Positions 51,862 through 63,205 are shown, counted from the stretch's first letter. The stretch: DNA of 64,000 nt from Quillaja saponaria (GCA_029379385.1 CM055611.1:18422062-18486061); one strand, 5' to 3'. Program-made: numbers and translations. The notes: generated by a model from the letters alone, not told the origin.

Positions 51862-53926
51862 CTACAAAAATTGACCCCCTGTACCACATGGGCATAGTCT
51901 TCTCCTCCTTATCGGGTTTTGCCTAGGTGGTACATCAGTTGTGTCACCAAGATCTTCTGACTGAGGTATGTCATCAGCACCGCTAAATCCTTCCTCCTCT
52001 TGCACACCTGAACCCATACCCAGGTCATATGATGCTAATGTACTACCATACTGAAAGTATGGCACCTGCGGTATGGGAGAGTTAAAAACCTCGCTTGATT
52101 GCTGTGTAAAATCCGGCATAAGCTGCTGATACATAGCTGAAGTACTGGCCATATATGAAGGTGGAGACATATGTGGTGGTGACGGAATATACACATCTGA
52201 TGGTCAGACATCAGCATCAACACGTCCATAAGATACTGACGGTCCAGGGACATCAGTCCTACTGCGTCTGCGACGTTGTGATGACATAGATGATGATGAT
52301 GTCAAATTAGTAGAATAGGAAGGAGCTGGAGCAGCATGGATAAGACTAACTGGTGTAAGATATCTCCTACTTATACGTCTATACCACTCATTGTACTCAG
52401 GCGTATGAGCAGCATGATCATGTACAACTTCGTATGCAACCTCCCTTGTCTGGACCAGATGGTATCTCATGCCCCAAAGGGCTAAGTGGTTAGCATGTAG
52501 CCAACGGTATTCTGTGACGCCCCGTCCCCGAAGATCACATTTGTGCAAGGTTTGATCGGCCTTAATGTCAGCAGGGTTTTCTAGTATAGGTTACTGATAT
52601 CCAAACTGATGCATTACCTTATCCACTTTCTGATACTCAACAATATGAAAACATATTAAGGGTACTTTAGCACCCCAAATATGTTGGTCTCGATAACAAT
52701 AGTTTGGTATCAAGTGCCTCAGCTCATCATCAATGTATGGTAGTGATATGAACTGCAACCCAAAAACAATGTCAATGTTTTAATAAATAAAACATTGCAA
52801 CATGAATATGTTAAATGATACATAGATATAAGATAAACTTTTAATTACCTGCTCTGCTGACATCCTGTCCAGCATCTCCTTCTACCAAGACACCACATTA
52901 TGGCCGATTTAAGTTACTTTGAACTTTACTCTCCACCTGCAAGTAATTAAAAATGTCAATTACAAGTCATTTACATACCACACATTATAAGCAAATGCAT
53001 AAAACCAATAATTTTACATACCTCGCGCCTAAAGGACAAAGATTATCCCACGGAATTTATGTCTCCCTCCTCGGTGTGAGAAATGGTAGTCTCTCCCATG
53101 CCCATACCTGGAGTAATATCAAAGGTCTAACAATTTCAGAAGCATCAAGGTGAGTGGCATGACACATCTCCCTGTACAACCATGCCAGGGAGGTACTGCC
53201 CCAACTGTATTGTCCTGCGACATCTAGGTTTTCCAGCAGAGATAAGAAACAAATTTGCACATGGGTACTCGTCTTACTGGTGAATAATAATCCACCCATC
53301 AGCTGTAATATATAAGCTTGTGCATATCTCTGTGTTGTAATGTCATCACTGTCGGCTGGAAAATTCTGAAATGTCATTCCTAACCAGCTCATATTCAATA
53401 TTTTACCCTAATGACTGTAGCAGAGGGCACAACTCCCAATAATCGCTCGCACTCAGTTGCGACGTCGGCACCAACTAGGCGGTCGACAGGTAAACCCAAC
53501 AGAATATTAACATCCTGTAGTGTGATGGCGGCCTCGCCGTGAGGCAGATGAAATGTGTGAGTCTCTGGCCTCCATAGCTCAACTAAAGCTATCACAAGGT
53601 GCCAATCAAGGGAAATAAACCCTACCTTTATCACACCACCAAAACCTGCCCTAGTCATATACTTCAACACACGAGGATTAATATTATTAAGAATCCCCCA
53701 GCCGAACACCGCCTCCATCCGACAGCATCTCAGGACATAAGCCTTGCTCTAAAATTTTTAAAACATATTAGTAAGAACATTTTCGCTAATAAAATGAAAT
53801 TGAAAAATTAAAGGTAAATCGATTTGTTATTTACATACCTCGTGATCCGTGAAAACTCTAACGGATTGATGGCTATCATGTAGTCTAAGGACTGAAAAAT
53901 TTATTGGGGCTACGAGATCTATGAAT
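51862..53926 (-). pseudogene. Plant mobile domain (PMD) protein gene carried by the MULE, broken
   Basis: PMD (aminotransferase-like) domains occur in host proteins such as MAIN/MAIL1 and, more often, in plant transposons. Probable exon 1 is 53839-53926 (FIDLVAPINFSVLRLHDSH). The next starts near 53748 with MEAVFGWGILN, LVIALVELWRPETHTFHLPHGEAAITLQDV and ILLGLPVDRL, the core PMD block. A frameshift near 53395 leads to MSWLGMTFQNFP and YILQLMGGLLF. Later come IDDELRHLIP and WGAKVPLICF, YRWLHANHLALWGMRYH and EYNEWYRRISRRYL. The C-terminus is Ser/Pro-rich and ends in a basic cluster RRRRLCPCGTGG. Stops at about 52589-52591 and 52204-52206 lie in otherwise good frames and fit C-to-T change. Introns lie near 53749-53838, 52938-53019 and 52754-52849. 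In the element its role is unknown. Confidence 0.8.
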
Positions 53927-54208
53927 CTGCATAACAAAAGACAAATCAAATAGAATGTTAATATACATACACGACAATAATGTTACGATTTAATGTAATG
54001 GAGAAAGACTTAGATAAAATGACAAATACTTGAAAAATTCTACCTTCAACTGGTGGGGATTTTGGCTTACCCCTACCTATTTATTAATTTCAAAATAATT
54101 TTACATAACATGTGGAGGACATAATGCCTAATATCTGCATAATAAAAAACTAGAAAGAAATACATAAATAGGAAAACTTTTACATTTACATTAAAATAAA
54201 GAATGCGA

Positions 54209-56695
54209 TCATGGAAGTTGTGTTTTAAGATTGTGTAATGTTATGACAATTTTTACGATTGTGTCCCTCTTGCCTACATAAGCCACACCTATGTTGCCTC
54301 GTGGACTTTGTAATGTCCATCTCATTATGAATACGATGTGTTTTGGCCTACTCTTCTTTCGCAATTTGGACATGTAGGAAAGCACATGGGGGAACTGAAA
54401 TTCCGGCCAATAGTCATCGTGCATCACTAGGTTGAATTGTGGAGTGTAATCAAGCTCCTAATTTCTCAGTTTATACCACTCCCCAATAAAGTCGTTATAG
54501 TTCATATGCATGCTTGCACAAGCTGCTATAACATGCTAGCACGAGATCATGTATTAATGAGGTTTGTTACATGTGCAAGTTCTTTCATTTAAACGCACAG
54601 TGTGCTGGTTGCCGCCCTTTTGGGCTTGCCATCTACGAAATTCCGACTTTATTTCAATTATTCCCAAACCAGTATAAAACTGTCTCAACTCGTGTCCACC
54701 TGCTCTCTCTGCCCAATTTTAGATTTTGTCTATAGTGTCGGTTGTGTATTAATTGCCAGCATTTAGCTGAGCATTAATCTTCGCCTGATGTTCCACTAAA
54801 TATTTAATTCACTGATAAAATGTCAACCTGCACCAGCGCAGTGATTGGGAATTGTCGCGCTCCTTTCAAGACATTGTTCATGCACTCCCCCAAGTTCGTG
54901 GTCATGAAGTCAAAGCGGTGACCTCCGTCATGTGCCAATGCCCACTGCTCCAACGAAATTCTACCAATCCATGCAGCATACTCAGAGTCCATGTGGACAA
55001 ACTTATCGAAATCTTTATCGAACTTGTGTTTTTGAGTTTGACTAGCAGTGTGGATGAGGAGATTCTTTACTTTCATATTCTTGTGGGTCTTATGAAAGTT
55101 GCTTGCAATGTGCCTAACACAAAAACAGTGATATCCATAAGGCTCAGTCCAGCTATTCCGAGGATCTGAAGCAGCTGCAATTATCCCGTCATGAAGATCA
55201 AATATTAAGCAAACACCCACCCGTTGCGTTACATGCATACAAAGCAAACTTAAAAACCATCCAACTATATGTGTTCTCTTCCTCAACAACTGCAAATGCA
55301 ACTGGAACTAAACTATTGTTACCATCAATAGCAGTTGCAACCAATAATTTTTTGATGTACTTTCCACAGAGGAATGTGCCATCAATCTGAAGAACTGGTC
55401 TACAATGATGGAAGACCTAGATAGATGGCCCAAAAGCCTAGACTACTTGCTGGAATATAACATGTCTAGGATTATTAGTTGGGTTCACTTTCTATTCGAA
55501 GCGTGTATCTAGGAAGGTCATTGTAGGATTCCTCATAATTACCAAACACAAAATTTATTGCTTTCTTCTTCGCTTTGAATATTTTGCTCAAACTTGGACT
55601 ATAATGGAAGTGATCTTTTATCATTGTAAGCAACACAGCTCTTGGTGTAGTAGGGTCTTCATTGATAGTGTTTTTGATATATTCAGCAATGATCACCTTG
55701 TCCATATTATAATGATCCTGAGTCATTCCGCTATAAACACAGTTGTGAGCGACATCCAACTTCGTAATCTGAAACTTTTCAAACTTTTACTAAAATGTCC
55801 TCGCAACCTCCACTTGCAACCCTGCTCGTGGAGCTTGCACCTGATATCCCATGTGTCCTTTTTAGACTCAACGACTATAAAAGCCACGTGGTTCATAATA
55901 TGTCAGTATTTAATAGTGTTTTTTAACTCGGCCTTCGTGTTGAACAGTATGCCATTTCTAAATTCATTATGCAACTCCCATTGTGCATTTGGAACAATAA
56001 CAAGGTTTACTGCACGTGCCCTGGCAATGTTCACGTCCGTGTAGAAGGGATTCGAGACATATTCGCCAAATAAATCTTCTTCAGGAGCCTCGATAATATC
56101 ATCATCATCCACTTCAATGTTAAAATGAGGATCAACGTTCAAATCAGGGATATATTCTCCATCGCCAATAACATCATTTATAACAGGCACTTCTGAGTAA
56201 TTCATCGGTGAATGCGGCCTAAGAGATGTTGATGCTTTTCTTGCAACATGAGAACTGAGCTGATCATATTTCCGCCTCGAAGACTGGGATTCCATGAATA
56301 TAGTTTTCAGGAACCGGGTCAAATGTGTCGTGACTTAAAGCACGAGGCAGGGACTTATCCTGAAGTGTGTGCCTATGTAAATAAATCTCTAAGATAAATC
56401 CAGGGCCTTGTACACTGACATGCTATAACATGTTGTACAAGTCCTCATTATCAGCTACTGCAATTGGACTATAGCGGGTTGAATTATTAATAGTATTTGG
56501 ACATCGACAAATTATAGTCAGGTACTCTCTTCTTCTATCAATCTTTAAAGACTTGCATAGACGAGCATGGAACTCTGCATACTTGATACGCTTAGGTACA
56601 CAAATACACTTAACGGGATCTGAATCGTATTCAAGTTTGTTCGAACCAGTACGCATTTCACCATTAATATAACACATAATTCCAATTTCTTCCAT
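54209..56695 (-). pseudogene. MuDR/MULE transposase, broken
   Basis: Blocks in order along the - strand: N-terminal domain (MEEIGIMCYINGEM, 56695 to 56423); MuDR region (DLNVDPHFN, GEYVSNPFY, then FRNGILFNTKAELKNTIKY, ending 55903); a zinc-finger-like block with GCKWRLRG (about 55800-55840); the region with DHFHYSPSLSKIFKAKKKA (near 55580); the first catalytic Asp motif LQIDGTFLCGKY (near 55370-55400); the second Asp motif, altered to CLIFDLHDGIIAA, and CFCVRHIASNF (55090-55220); and a SWIM zinc finger with CTCNKPH and HVIAAC (54520-54590). At least two frameshifts (near 55300 and 55900) and several stops make it inactive. In live elements this protein binds the terminal repeats and cuts them. 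Confidence 0.85.
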
Positions 56696-58933
56696 TATTA
56701 AATTTGCACCTTCAAAATGCTTGAAATATTATAAAATTTTCTCCTTATATTGTTAATGAATTCACTAATTTACATAGATTAACTATATAGACTACTAATC
56801 ATAATAGATTATTCAAATTAAAACTATCCAAATTACTAATTAACTCAAACAACACATATTTATTAATTATAATATATATTTTAAATTAATTATATTAAAA
56901 TATTATGGTTTCATCTTTAAGTTAATTATAAATATTCATTTTGCCTATTATGAATTAATTAAATAATAAAAAATATGATTAAACATGAAACATAAAAATA
57001 CTATCAATAAATTAATTACATTAAAACATACAAATACAAAAAAATCTATTTATATTACTTACCATAATTACTATGAATTAATTAAATTTTAATTTCCTAA
57101 TAAATATATTAATTAATTAATGATCATAAATATATTACTATAAATTTCCCAATAAAAATACTATTTATAAATTAGTCACTAATTTTAAAATAAAATTAAT
57201 ATTTCTTATAAAGTAATAAAATCACTATTTATCATAGGTATATCACTTACCATAATTATTATGAATTAATTAAATTTTAATTTCCTAATAAATATATTAA
57301 TTAATTAATGATCATAAATATATTACTATAATTTTCCCAATAAAAATACTATTTATAAATTATTCACTAATTTTAAAATAAAATTACTACTTCTTATAAA
57401 GTAATAAAAGCACTATTTATCATAGGTATATTACTTTCCATAATTATTATGAATTAATTAAATTTTAATTTCTTGATAAATATATTAATTAATTAAAGAT
57501 CATAAATATATTACTATAAATTTCCTAATAAAAATACTATTTATAAATTAGTCACTAATTTTAAAATATAAGGACTATTTCTTATAAAGTAATAAAATCG
57601 CTATTTATCATAGGTATATTACTTACCACAATTATTATGAATTGATTAAATTTCAATTTCCTAATAAATATATTAATTAATTTAAAACTATCCAAATTAC
57701 TAATTAATTTAAACATCAAATATTTATTAATTATAATATATATTTTTAATAAATTATATTGAAATATTATGATTTCATCTTTAAGTTAGTTGTAAATATT
57801 AAATTAACCAATTACTCTACTTTAAATAATAATAAATATCATTACACATTAAAACATACAAATACAAAAAAATTTATTTATAATGTTAAATATTAAATAA
57901 TTATATTCAAATAATAAAATCACTATTTATCATAGATATATTACTTACCATAATTATATCATTAATATATTACTTAACATAATTATTATGAAATAATTAT
58001 ATATATATTTTTTAATAAATACGTTAATTAATTAATAATCATAAATATATTATCATAAATATTATAAATTTACTAAAAATTACTAATTAATTAAAAAACC
58101 ATCCAAATTACTAGTTAATTTAAATATCATAAATTATTAATTATTTCAAATCTTAAATATTACTATTTTAAGCCAAACAAAATTACTAACTAATTTAAAC
58201 GTCACAAAATTACTAATTAATTTAATTGTTACATAATTACTATTTTAAACTTGTAAATATTATTTATTAATTTAAACCTAAAAAAGTTAATAATTTATCA
58301 TATCATAAATATACTAATTATTGCAATTATCATAAAAATTACAATTTCAACAAATTTTTAATTATAACATATAACAAAAATTAATATTTCAACAATTATA
58401 ATATAGGTACATGCATACAACAATGATAAATACAACTTTCTACAAAATTAATTATTCTTTATGACTTACCAGATAAAAAACAAATTAACAAAAAATATCA
58501 ACACCGACAACTAGATTTCAACAATAATCCTAAAAAAACATAAATAAACTTAGAATAATAAAAAATATATATCAATTTTAACATTAAATAATTTATATAA
58601 TTTCTATTTTTAAAAAATTAAATGATATATGTAATTTAACTAATTATTATTGATTAAATATTACTAATTATAATAAATAATATGAATTATAATTTCATTA
58701 ATTGTAATATATATAATAATATATATGATTAAAAATTTTAAAAATAATAAATTGTATAAAAAATTTTTATTAATTAAATAATTTAATTTAACTAATAATA
58801 ATAATTTTTAAACAAAATTTTTTATAACTTATGAAGAAATATAAACGCTGTGAAGAAGAAACACAAATACTGCAAAGAATAATGAAATAAGAGATTAAGA
58901 AAATGAAAGATGACATGGCATGGTGAGTCAGAC
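56696..58933. other. Right non-coding arm of the MULE
   Basis: About 2.2 kb of extremely AT-rich DNA built largely from ATTAATTAAT- and TAAATATATTA-like phrases, including the 188-bp tandem repeat at 57061-57690. It holds no exon. It lies upstream of the transposase and so should contain its promoter. Confidence 0.6.
57061..57690. repeat. 188-bp tandem repeat in the MULE right arm
   Basis: The phrase ACCATAATTA(C/T)TATGAATTA starts at 57061 and 57249; equivalent positions at 57437 and 57625 have small changes. All spacings are exactly 188 bp. Three full units and a partial fourth are present. Each unit contains TTAATTAATGATCATAAATATATTACTAT-like sequence in the same place. The even spacing points to unequal crossing-over or replication slippage. 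Confidence 0.85.
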
Positions 58934-59060
58934 CCAGAAAATAATTTTTGAAAATACAGTTTCAGAGTTTATCCCATTTTGGCTATTAAAATAAAAAATT
59001 TACTATTTTGTACAAAAATTTTACGACTTGGTCCCTTCTGTCCAAAAACCCGAAAATTTC
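58934..59060 (-). repeat. Right terminal inverted repeat of the MULE
   Basis: Reverse complement of the left terminal repeat at 112 of 127 positions. It ends ...CCGAAAATTTC at 59060, 14 bp from the stop codon of the adjoining FHA-type gene. Confidence 0.92.
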
Positions 59061-59074
59061 CAGTCCCTGCTCAA

Positions 59075-61227
59075 CTAGCCAAGAGAATCTTCCTGGGTAG
59101 CTTCATCAGCTTCCTCCATGGTATCATCCTGCCTCTGGTCCTCCTCAACTTGGTCGCTACACTCAGTCTCTGCATCTGAAATTGATCCGCCTTTAACATT
59201 GACTTCATTATCACTGCCAGTGTTGCTGTATCTCTCAGTCTCAGGGTCAGATGAATATCCATCTTTTTCTCTCTCATGATCACCATCATCTGCAGCAACA
59301 CCAAAAAGCTCTTTCAAATCAGGAGCAACAATTCCAATCATCTCAGTTAATGCTTGACGTTCATGACTCTGTCTAGTTGCAGCATCCTCAGAGGAGGGGG
59401 AACTCTGACTCTCAGCAACTTCACCGCTGGACAAGAGTAAAGCTGCAGCACCTTCCTTCTTGCTGCCCCCACTTCTTGGGGATTCATTTTCACCGTGGAC
59501 AGAAGGAGCTGTGCTGCAGGCCCAGCTACCAGCAACTTCAGAGGCTAGCAGGTCGGCAGTCCTGATTGTGCCTTCTGTATCTTCCGTAGGTTTTAAGGAA
59601 TCAACTGGATTGTTTGATTGAGTGTGATGTAGAGCCTCCAGAGAAATTGTTTGACCATGTTCTTCAGTTTCTTGTACATGTGCTTCATCAAATTGCATTG
59701 TGTCTTCATCTAAAGCACTACACTTGATCAAATCAATTTTTTGTTCCCTATCAGCAACTGGGCTTTCAGTTTCAAGAACGCGTTCAGTGCCCACTGCATC
59801 TCCATCCATAACAGGTGCTCCGCGAGAACCATCAATCTCAGAACCAAAGCTACCTTTAACACCATGGTCATTATCAGTGCTGGTGAATTCTGCCACTTGG
59901 GTATTTTGGCACTCTTGACTTCTAATCTCAGAGTCATGCTTTTCAGTAACACTGGCTTCATTACTAGAAGTTTCAACTTGATCTCTGTGAAACTTCTGTG
60001 CAGAAGTAGCTGAGCCTGCCCTGGCAGCACTGTTATTACAGTACCCTGTAACTTCTTTTCCTCTATCTATGGTTCCATCTGCAGCTCCATTAGCTGTATT
60101 GATGTCCATATCAACTGAAGTATTCTCATAATTTTCTTCATCTTCTAGAGTTCTCTGCATGGCCTTCAATTGTTCCTGCTGCTTAGCAAACAATAGTGAT
60201 ATCTCCTCGGTTGTGGAATAAAATGCTCGTAGCTGTGTTTCCCTACACGATAAAGATGCATTCAGGAAAACCAAAGAAACTACAAATTTCTGAAAATTCA
60301 AGTGCAAGATTGAAAAAAAAAAAAAAACCCATTGCGCTGAACTCAACGAAGCAGATGCAGAAGGTATATCAGAAGGCAAAATTGTTAAACAAACACTTCA
60401 CTAGGAATTGCTGACATATGTATCTTGAATTAACTGAATGAACTTACATCAAACTAATGGGAAAAGCATCATAATGGAATTGAAAATCATATGATGTAAA
60501 AGAAAAAAATCTAGCTTAAGAAAATATATAAACTCCACTTTCAACCCAAGATCCAATACATTCATAAGCCTAAAGGAGATACTGGAAGGTTCACAATGAC
60601 CCTTGGGCATATGGGAATGGAGATTTAGAAAAGGAAAAGAAAAAAAAGGATACATGAGCCTTTGTGCACAATGGAAGTGCCCTTTGACTGGGAGCACCTT
60701 CAAATTCATAGTTGTATAAATTAGGATTTAAAAAAGTCAAAATCCCACAATCAAACAAGGTACCAGTAAAAAGGATGCTTCTATGAGGATTTAGAGAAAT
60801 AATGACTTCCATGGCTACTAAATAATGCGTGGGCATAAATTGTTTATTGATGGACATAAACCATTTCAAGACTGTTATGTCTGTGCATGCATTATAGTTA
60901 CACGATAAGAGTACCAAGGCCTAAAGGTGATTCTTAAGATTTTAATTTCAGAAAACACTCAAGGACTAATAAACCACATTAAAGGTAAACGTATTTTTTA
61001 CAGCCCAACAAAAAATATGCATATTTTGTATAAGTTACTACTTTCAATCCAATTGTAGATACCCTATTATTACAGCTGAAATCCAGGGCCTCAGAATCTT
61101 ACCTAAGCATAATTCTTTCTCTGGCAGCTTTTAACCCCCGTCTTTCAAAATCAAGATCGCGCATTGCAGCATTTATCTCTAGCTCAAGGACAGAAACTTT
61201 AGCCCATGCTTCTTCTCGTGCTGCCTG
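59075..61227 (-). CDS. C-terminal two exons of a FHA-domain-type protein (At2g45460-like), partial
   Basis: Two exons on the - strand: 61103-61224 (or 61227) and 59075-60242, joined by a GT-AG intron that restores an Arg codon, giving about 430 residues. The first is coiled coil (REEAWAKVSVLELEINAAM, then FERRGLKAARERIMLR), continuing as ETQLRAFYSTTEEIS and FAKQQEQLKAMQRTLEDEE. The rest is long, acidic and Ser/Thr/Glu-rich, probably disordered (DGYSSDPETERYSNTGSD), ending EATQEDSLG and a TAG at 59075. This matches, as I remember it, the C-terminal half of the plant SMAD/FHA protein that neighbours ZPR1 in Arabidopsis. The FHA (phosphothreonine-binding) domain would be in exons right of the window. 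The acceptor of the first exon is a tandem TAGCAG. A MULE begins 14 bp after the stop. Confidence 0.75.
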
Positions 61228-61380
61228 CTACCAAAGGCATGAAATTCCTCAGCTTGTAAATTAAAGTAACTTCATTATACCCAAAATGAAATCTTAAACA
61301 CTAGTAATTATTCCAACCAAAAAAGAAAAAAAATACAGATGCTAAATTCCTTAAATTTATCACTTGACAATTCCACTTAA

Positions 61381-62923
61381 GGCTGCGTTCAGATCAATTG
61401 AATTGGAATTGTAAATCCAATTTTAATTTTGTTAAAATTAGAATTGGTTAGAATTACAATATACAAGTTTGGATCACATAAAAAATTTCAAATGGAATTG
61501 TGCTTCAAGTACAAGGCGATGGTTTTCGTCATTTCCGACAGCTTCCAACAGTGGTTGTCGTAATCTCTGGCGGTGGTTGTCATTGTCTCTGGCAGTAGTT
61601 TTCGTTCTCTCCGGTGGTGGCGGTTGCATCTCCGACCAGTTTCGAAAATGAGTGTCGACATTCCAGCAGGATCCCAACGGGATTTGTTATCATTTTCAGC
61701 CTGATGGTGGTCGATATCGTATTTGACGAGTTAACAGTGATGGTGGTGAGGGTAGTGGCAACTAACAGTGGATTGATGAAATTAGGAATGGCAACATGGA
61801 AAAACAAGAGTGGATCAGGGGTATATTGAACCGATTTGCTCCCACAAAATTTGCCACGCACCCCGCCCCAAATGGGGAAAGAAACTTTAACCCAACCCCG
61901 ATTCGATTTGCTTTACCCTGACTTACATATCTAAAAATTACATACAGATTGAGAAAAGGTTGTGAAGATTACAAAAATTTCAAAAAATAGAACTGTTTAT
62001 ATCTTCCAAATAGTTTTTGAAAAGAAAAATACAATATCGAAGACGAAGATATGAGAATGATATCAATTTCCAAATGCCATAACCCATGAAAGTAAAGGAG
62101 GAGAAAGTGAAAGAAACTGTTGATCTTTTTTAAACTTCGCTTAAAAGCCTTGAGTCTTCTTCTCTGAGACAAAAAAATCATATAGGTAGAAAGGATTGAG
62201 TTTATACAGCGAGAGACAAAGAGTTTGGAGAGAGGAAGAGTTTGTAGAGAAAGAGAGCTTCCTAGAAAAGTATGAGAATTTGAGTTTGACCATAGGTAAA
62301 AAAGTAGAAAAAGTAAGAATTAAGTTTTTATTGAAAAGGAGAGTTTGTTTTGCTATGTATGAGGTGTATAAAGACCATATACAATATAATTTATTAACCA
62401 ATTATTAAGCAAATATGTAAAATACTTCAATGGTAAAATATGTGTGTGTGTGTGTGTATATATATCATGTATGCGCGGGATAGGGCGGGGCAGGGCATAA
62501 ACGAATCTCATCCTTGCTTCGAACCCCGCTTGTTTTTTTGGGATCAAGGCAAGACCCACCTCATTCCCCAGTCAACGGTCAAAAACCCTGCCCTGTTAGA
62601 TCAGGTCCCCACGGGGCAAGGCAAAATTGCCATTCCTAAATAAAATTGTCTGTGGGTAAAGGCCGGCAGTGGATGACAAAAGTTGCCAGTGGTGGCCAAT
62701 TTATAGTATGATGTGCCATTGTAAGTAAGTGGTTGTTAAAAATAACACATGTCCAAGAATTATAAATTTTAGGGAATACTCATAAAAATTGAAGATGATG
62801 TTTTTTAGTTGTTTATCAATTAGGGATTGAGTGAAAATTCCAATCCTAATTCTAAAATGTGCGACAAACAAGAAAATTGAAATCGAATAGTCCAATTCCA
62901 ATTCATTACATCCAAATGGACCC
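61381..62923. mobile_element. PIF/Harbinger-like non-autonomous element in an intron of the FHA gene
   Basis: Ends are imperfect inverted repeats of about 31 bp: GGCTGCGTTCAGATC... at the left, and at the right the reverse complement of GGGTCCATTTGGATG..., both running into GAATTGGAATTG. A TAA flanks each side (61378-61380 and 62924-62926), the 3-bp duplication of PIF/Harbinger elements. Inside is a degenerate array of GGTGGTTGTCGT-like units (61550-61640) and a nested hAT-like element (61783-62638). No transposase is present. A related copy lies at 14930-16067. Confidence 0.75.
61783..62638. mobile_element. Nested hAT-like element
   Basis: Perfect 12-bp terminal inverted repeats TAGGAATGGCAA / TTGCCATTCCTA. 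The 8-bp flanks are GATGAAAT (61775-61782) and AATAAAAT (62639-62646), a hAT-size target duplication with two G/A differences. The related outer element at 14930-16067 has no such insert at the same place (GATGAAGTTTTTGATGGG near 15784-15801), which serves as an empty site. The interior has CCCCGCC-rich subterminal DNA and a TG/TA microsatellite (62440-62464), with no transposase. Confidence 0.75.
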
Positions 62924-62926
62924 TAA

Positions 62927-63205
62927 AAGAAAACAAAAGCTGGAAAGAGAAATTTTATACACAGAGACAATGATCCTGTCAAAGAACTATTCTACCTTAA
63001 ACCTTAAGCTATTAGGCAAGCCTCCAATAATGAGTTATAATATCTTGCACACCCTCGCATGCTAAAGTTATTGGGATTGTCAGAGTGAAGAATGTACATG
63101 TTCTCATCATCCTTGTGCTTAAATTTAAATTTAAATTTTTTTTTAGAAAAGGATGGTGACAAAGTTTGAACTCCTGACCACTTGGTCATTGAGGCTTTAA
63201 TACCA
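62927..63205 (-). mobile_element. Retrotransposon internal-type fragment after an LTR
   Basis: Read on the - strand, TGGTATTAAAGCC at 63193-63205 resembles the initiator-Met tRNA primer-binding site TGGTATCAGAGCC (11 of 13) and directly follows the LTR. A second, diverged copy of the LTR's last 70 bp (TGCAAGATATTATAAC..., about 62975-63050) follows. No coding sequence is seen. Confidence 0.4.

Larger units (their letters stand above)
49441..59060 (-). mobile_element. Mutator-like element (MULE), 9.6 kb, with transposase, PMD gene and a third ORF
   Basis: Bounded by 127-bp terminal inverted repeats (49441-49567 and 58934-59060) that align without gaps at 112 of 127 positions. All three coding regions lie on the - strand in the order MuDR-type transposase (56695 to 54209), plant mobile domain gene (53926 to 51862) and a Cys/His-rich coiled-coil ORF (51283 to 50648). 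All are broken, so the copy is dead. The expected 9-bp target duplication is absent: the left flank is AGAATTCAA and the right flank CAGTCCCTG. GC-rich subterminal DNA at the left (49600-49790) and a 2-kb AT-rich right arm with tandem repeats complete it. Confidence 0.9.

Noticed and set aside
59347..60030. Several open frames on both strands over the last FHA exon
   Set aside because: Shadow frames of the long acidic coding exon, which continues from a well-supported splice junction.
59075..60379. Reading the FHA last exon as a 434-residue stand-alone gene
   Set aside because: Its first 46 codons are intron sequence starting from a non-family region; the acceptor before ETQLRAFY joins perfectly to an upstream coiled-coil exon.
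62510..62525. CTTCGAACCCCGC, another tRNA-like string
   Set aside because: Falls in the subterminal CCCCGC-rich part of the nested hAT-like element; no cloverleaf.
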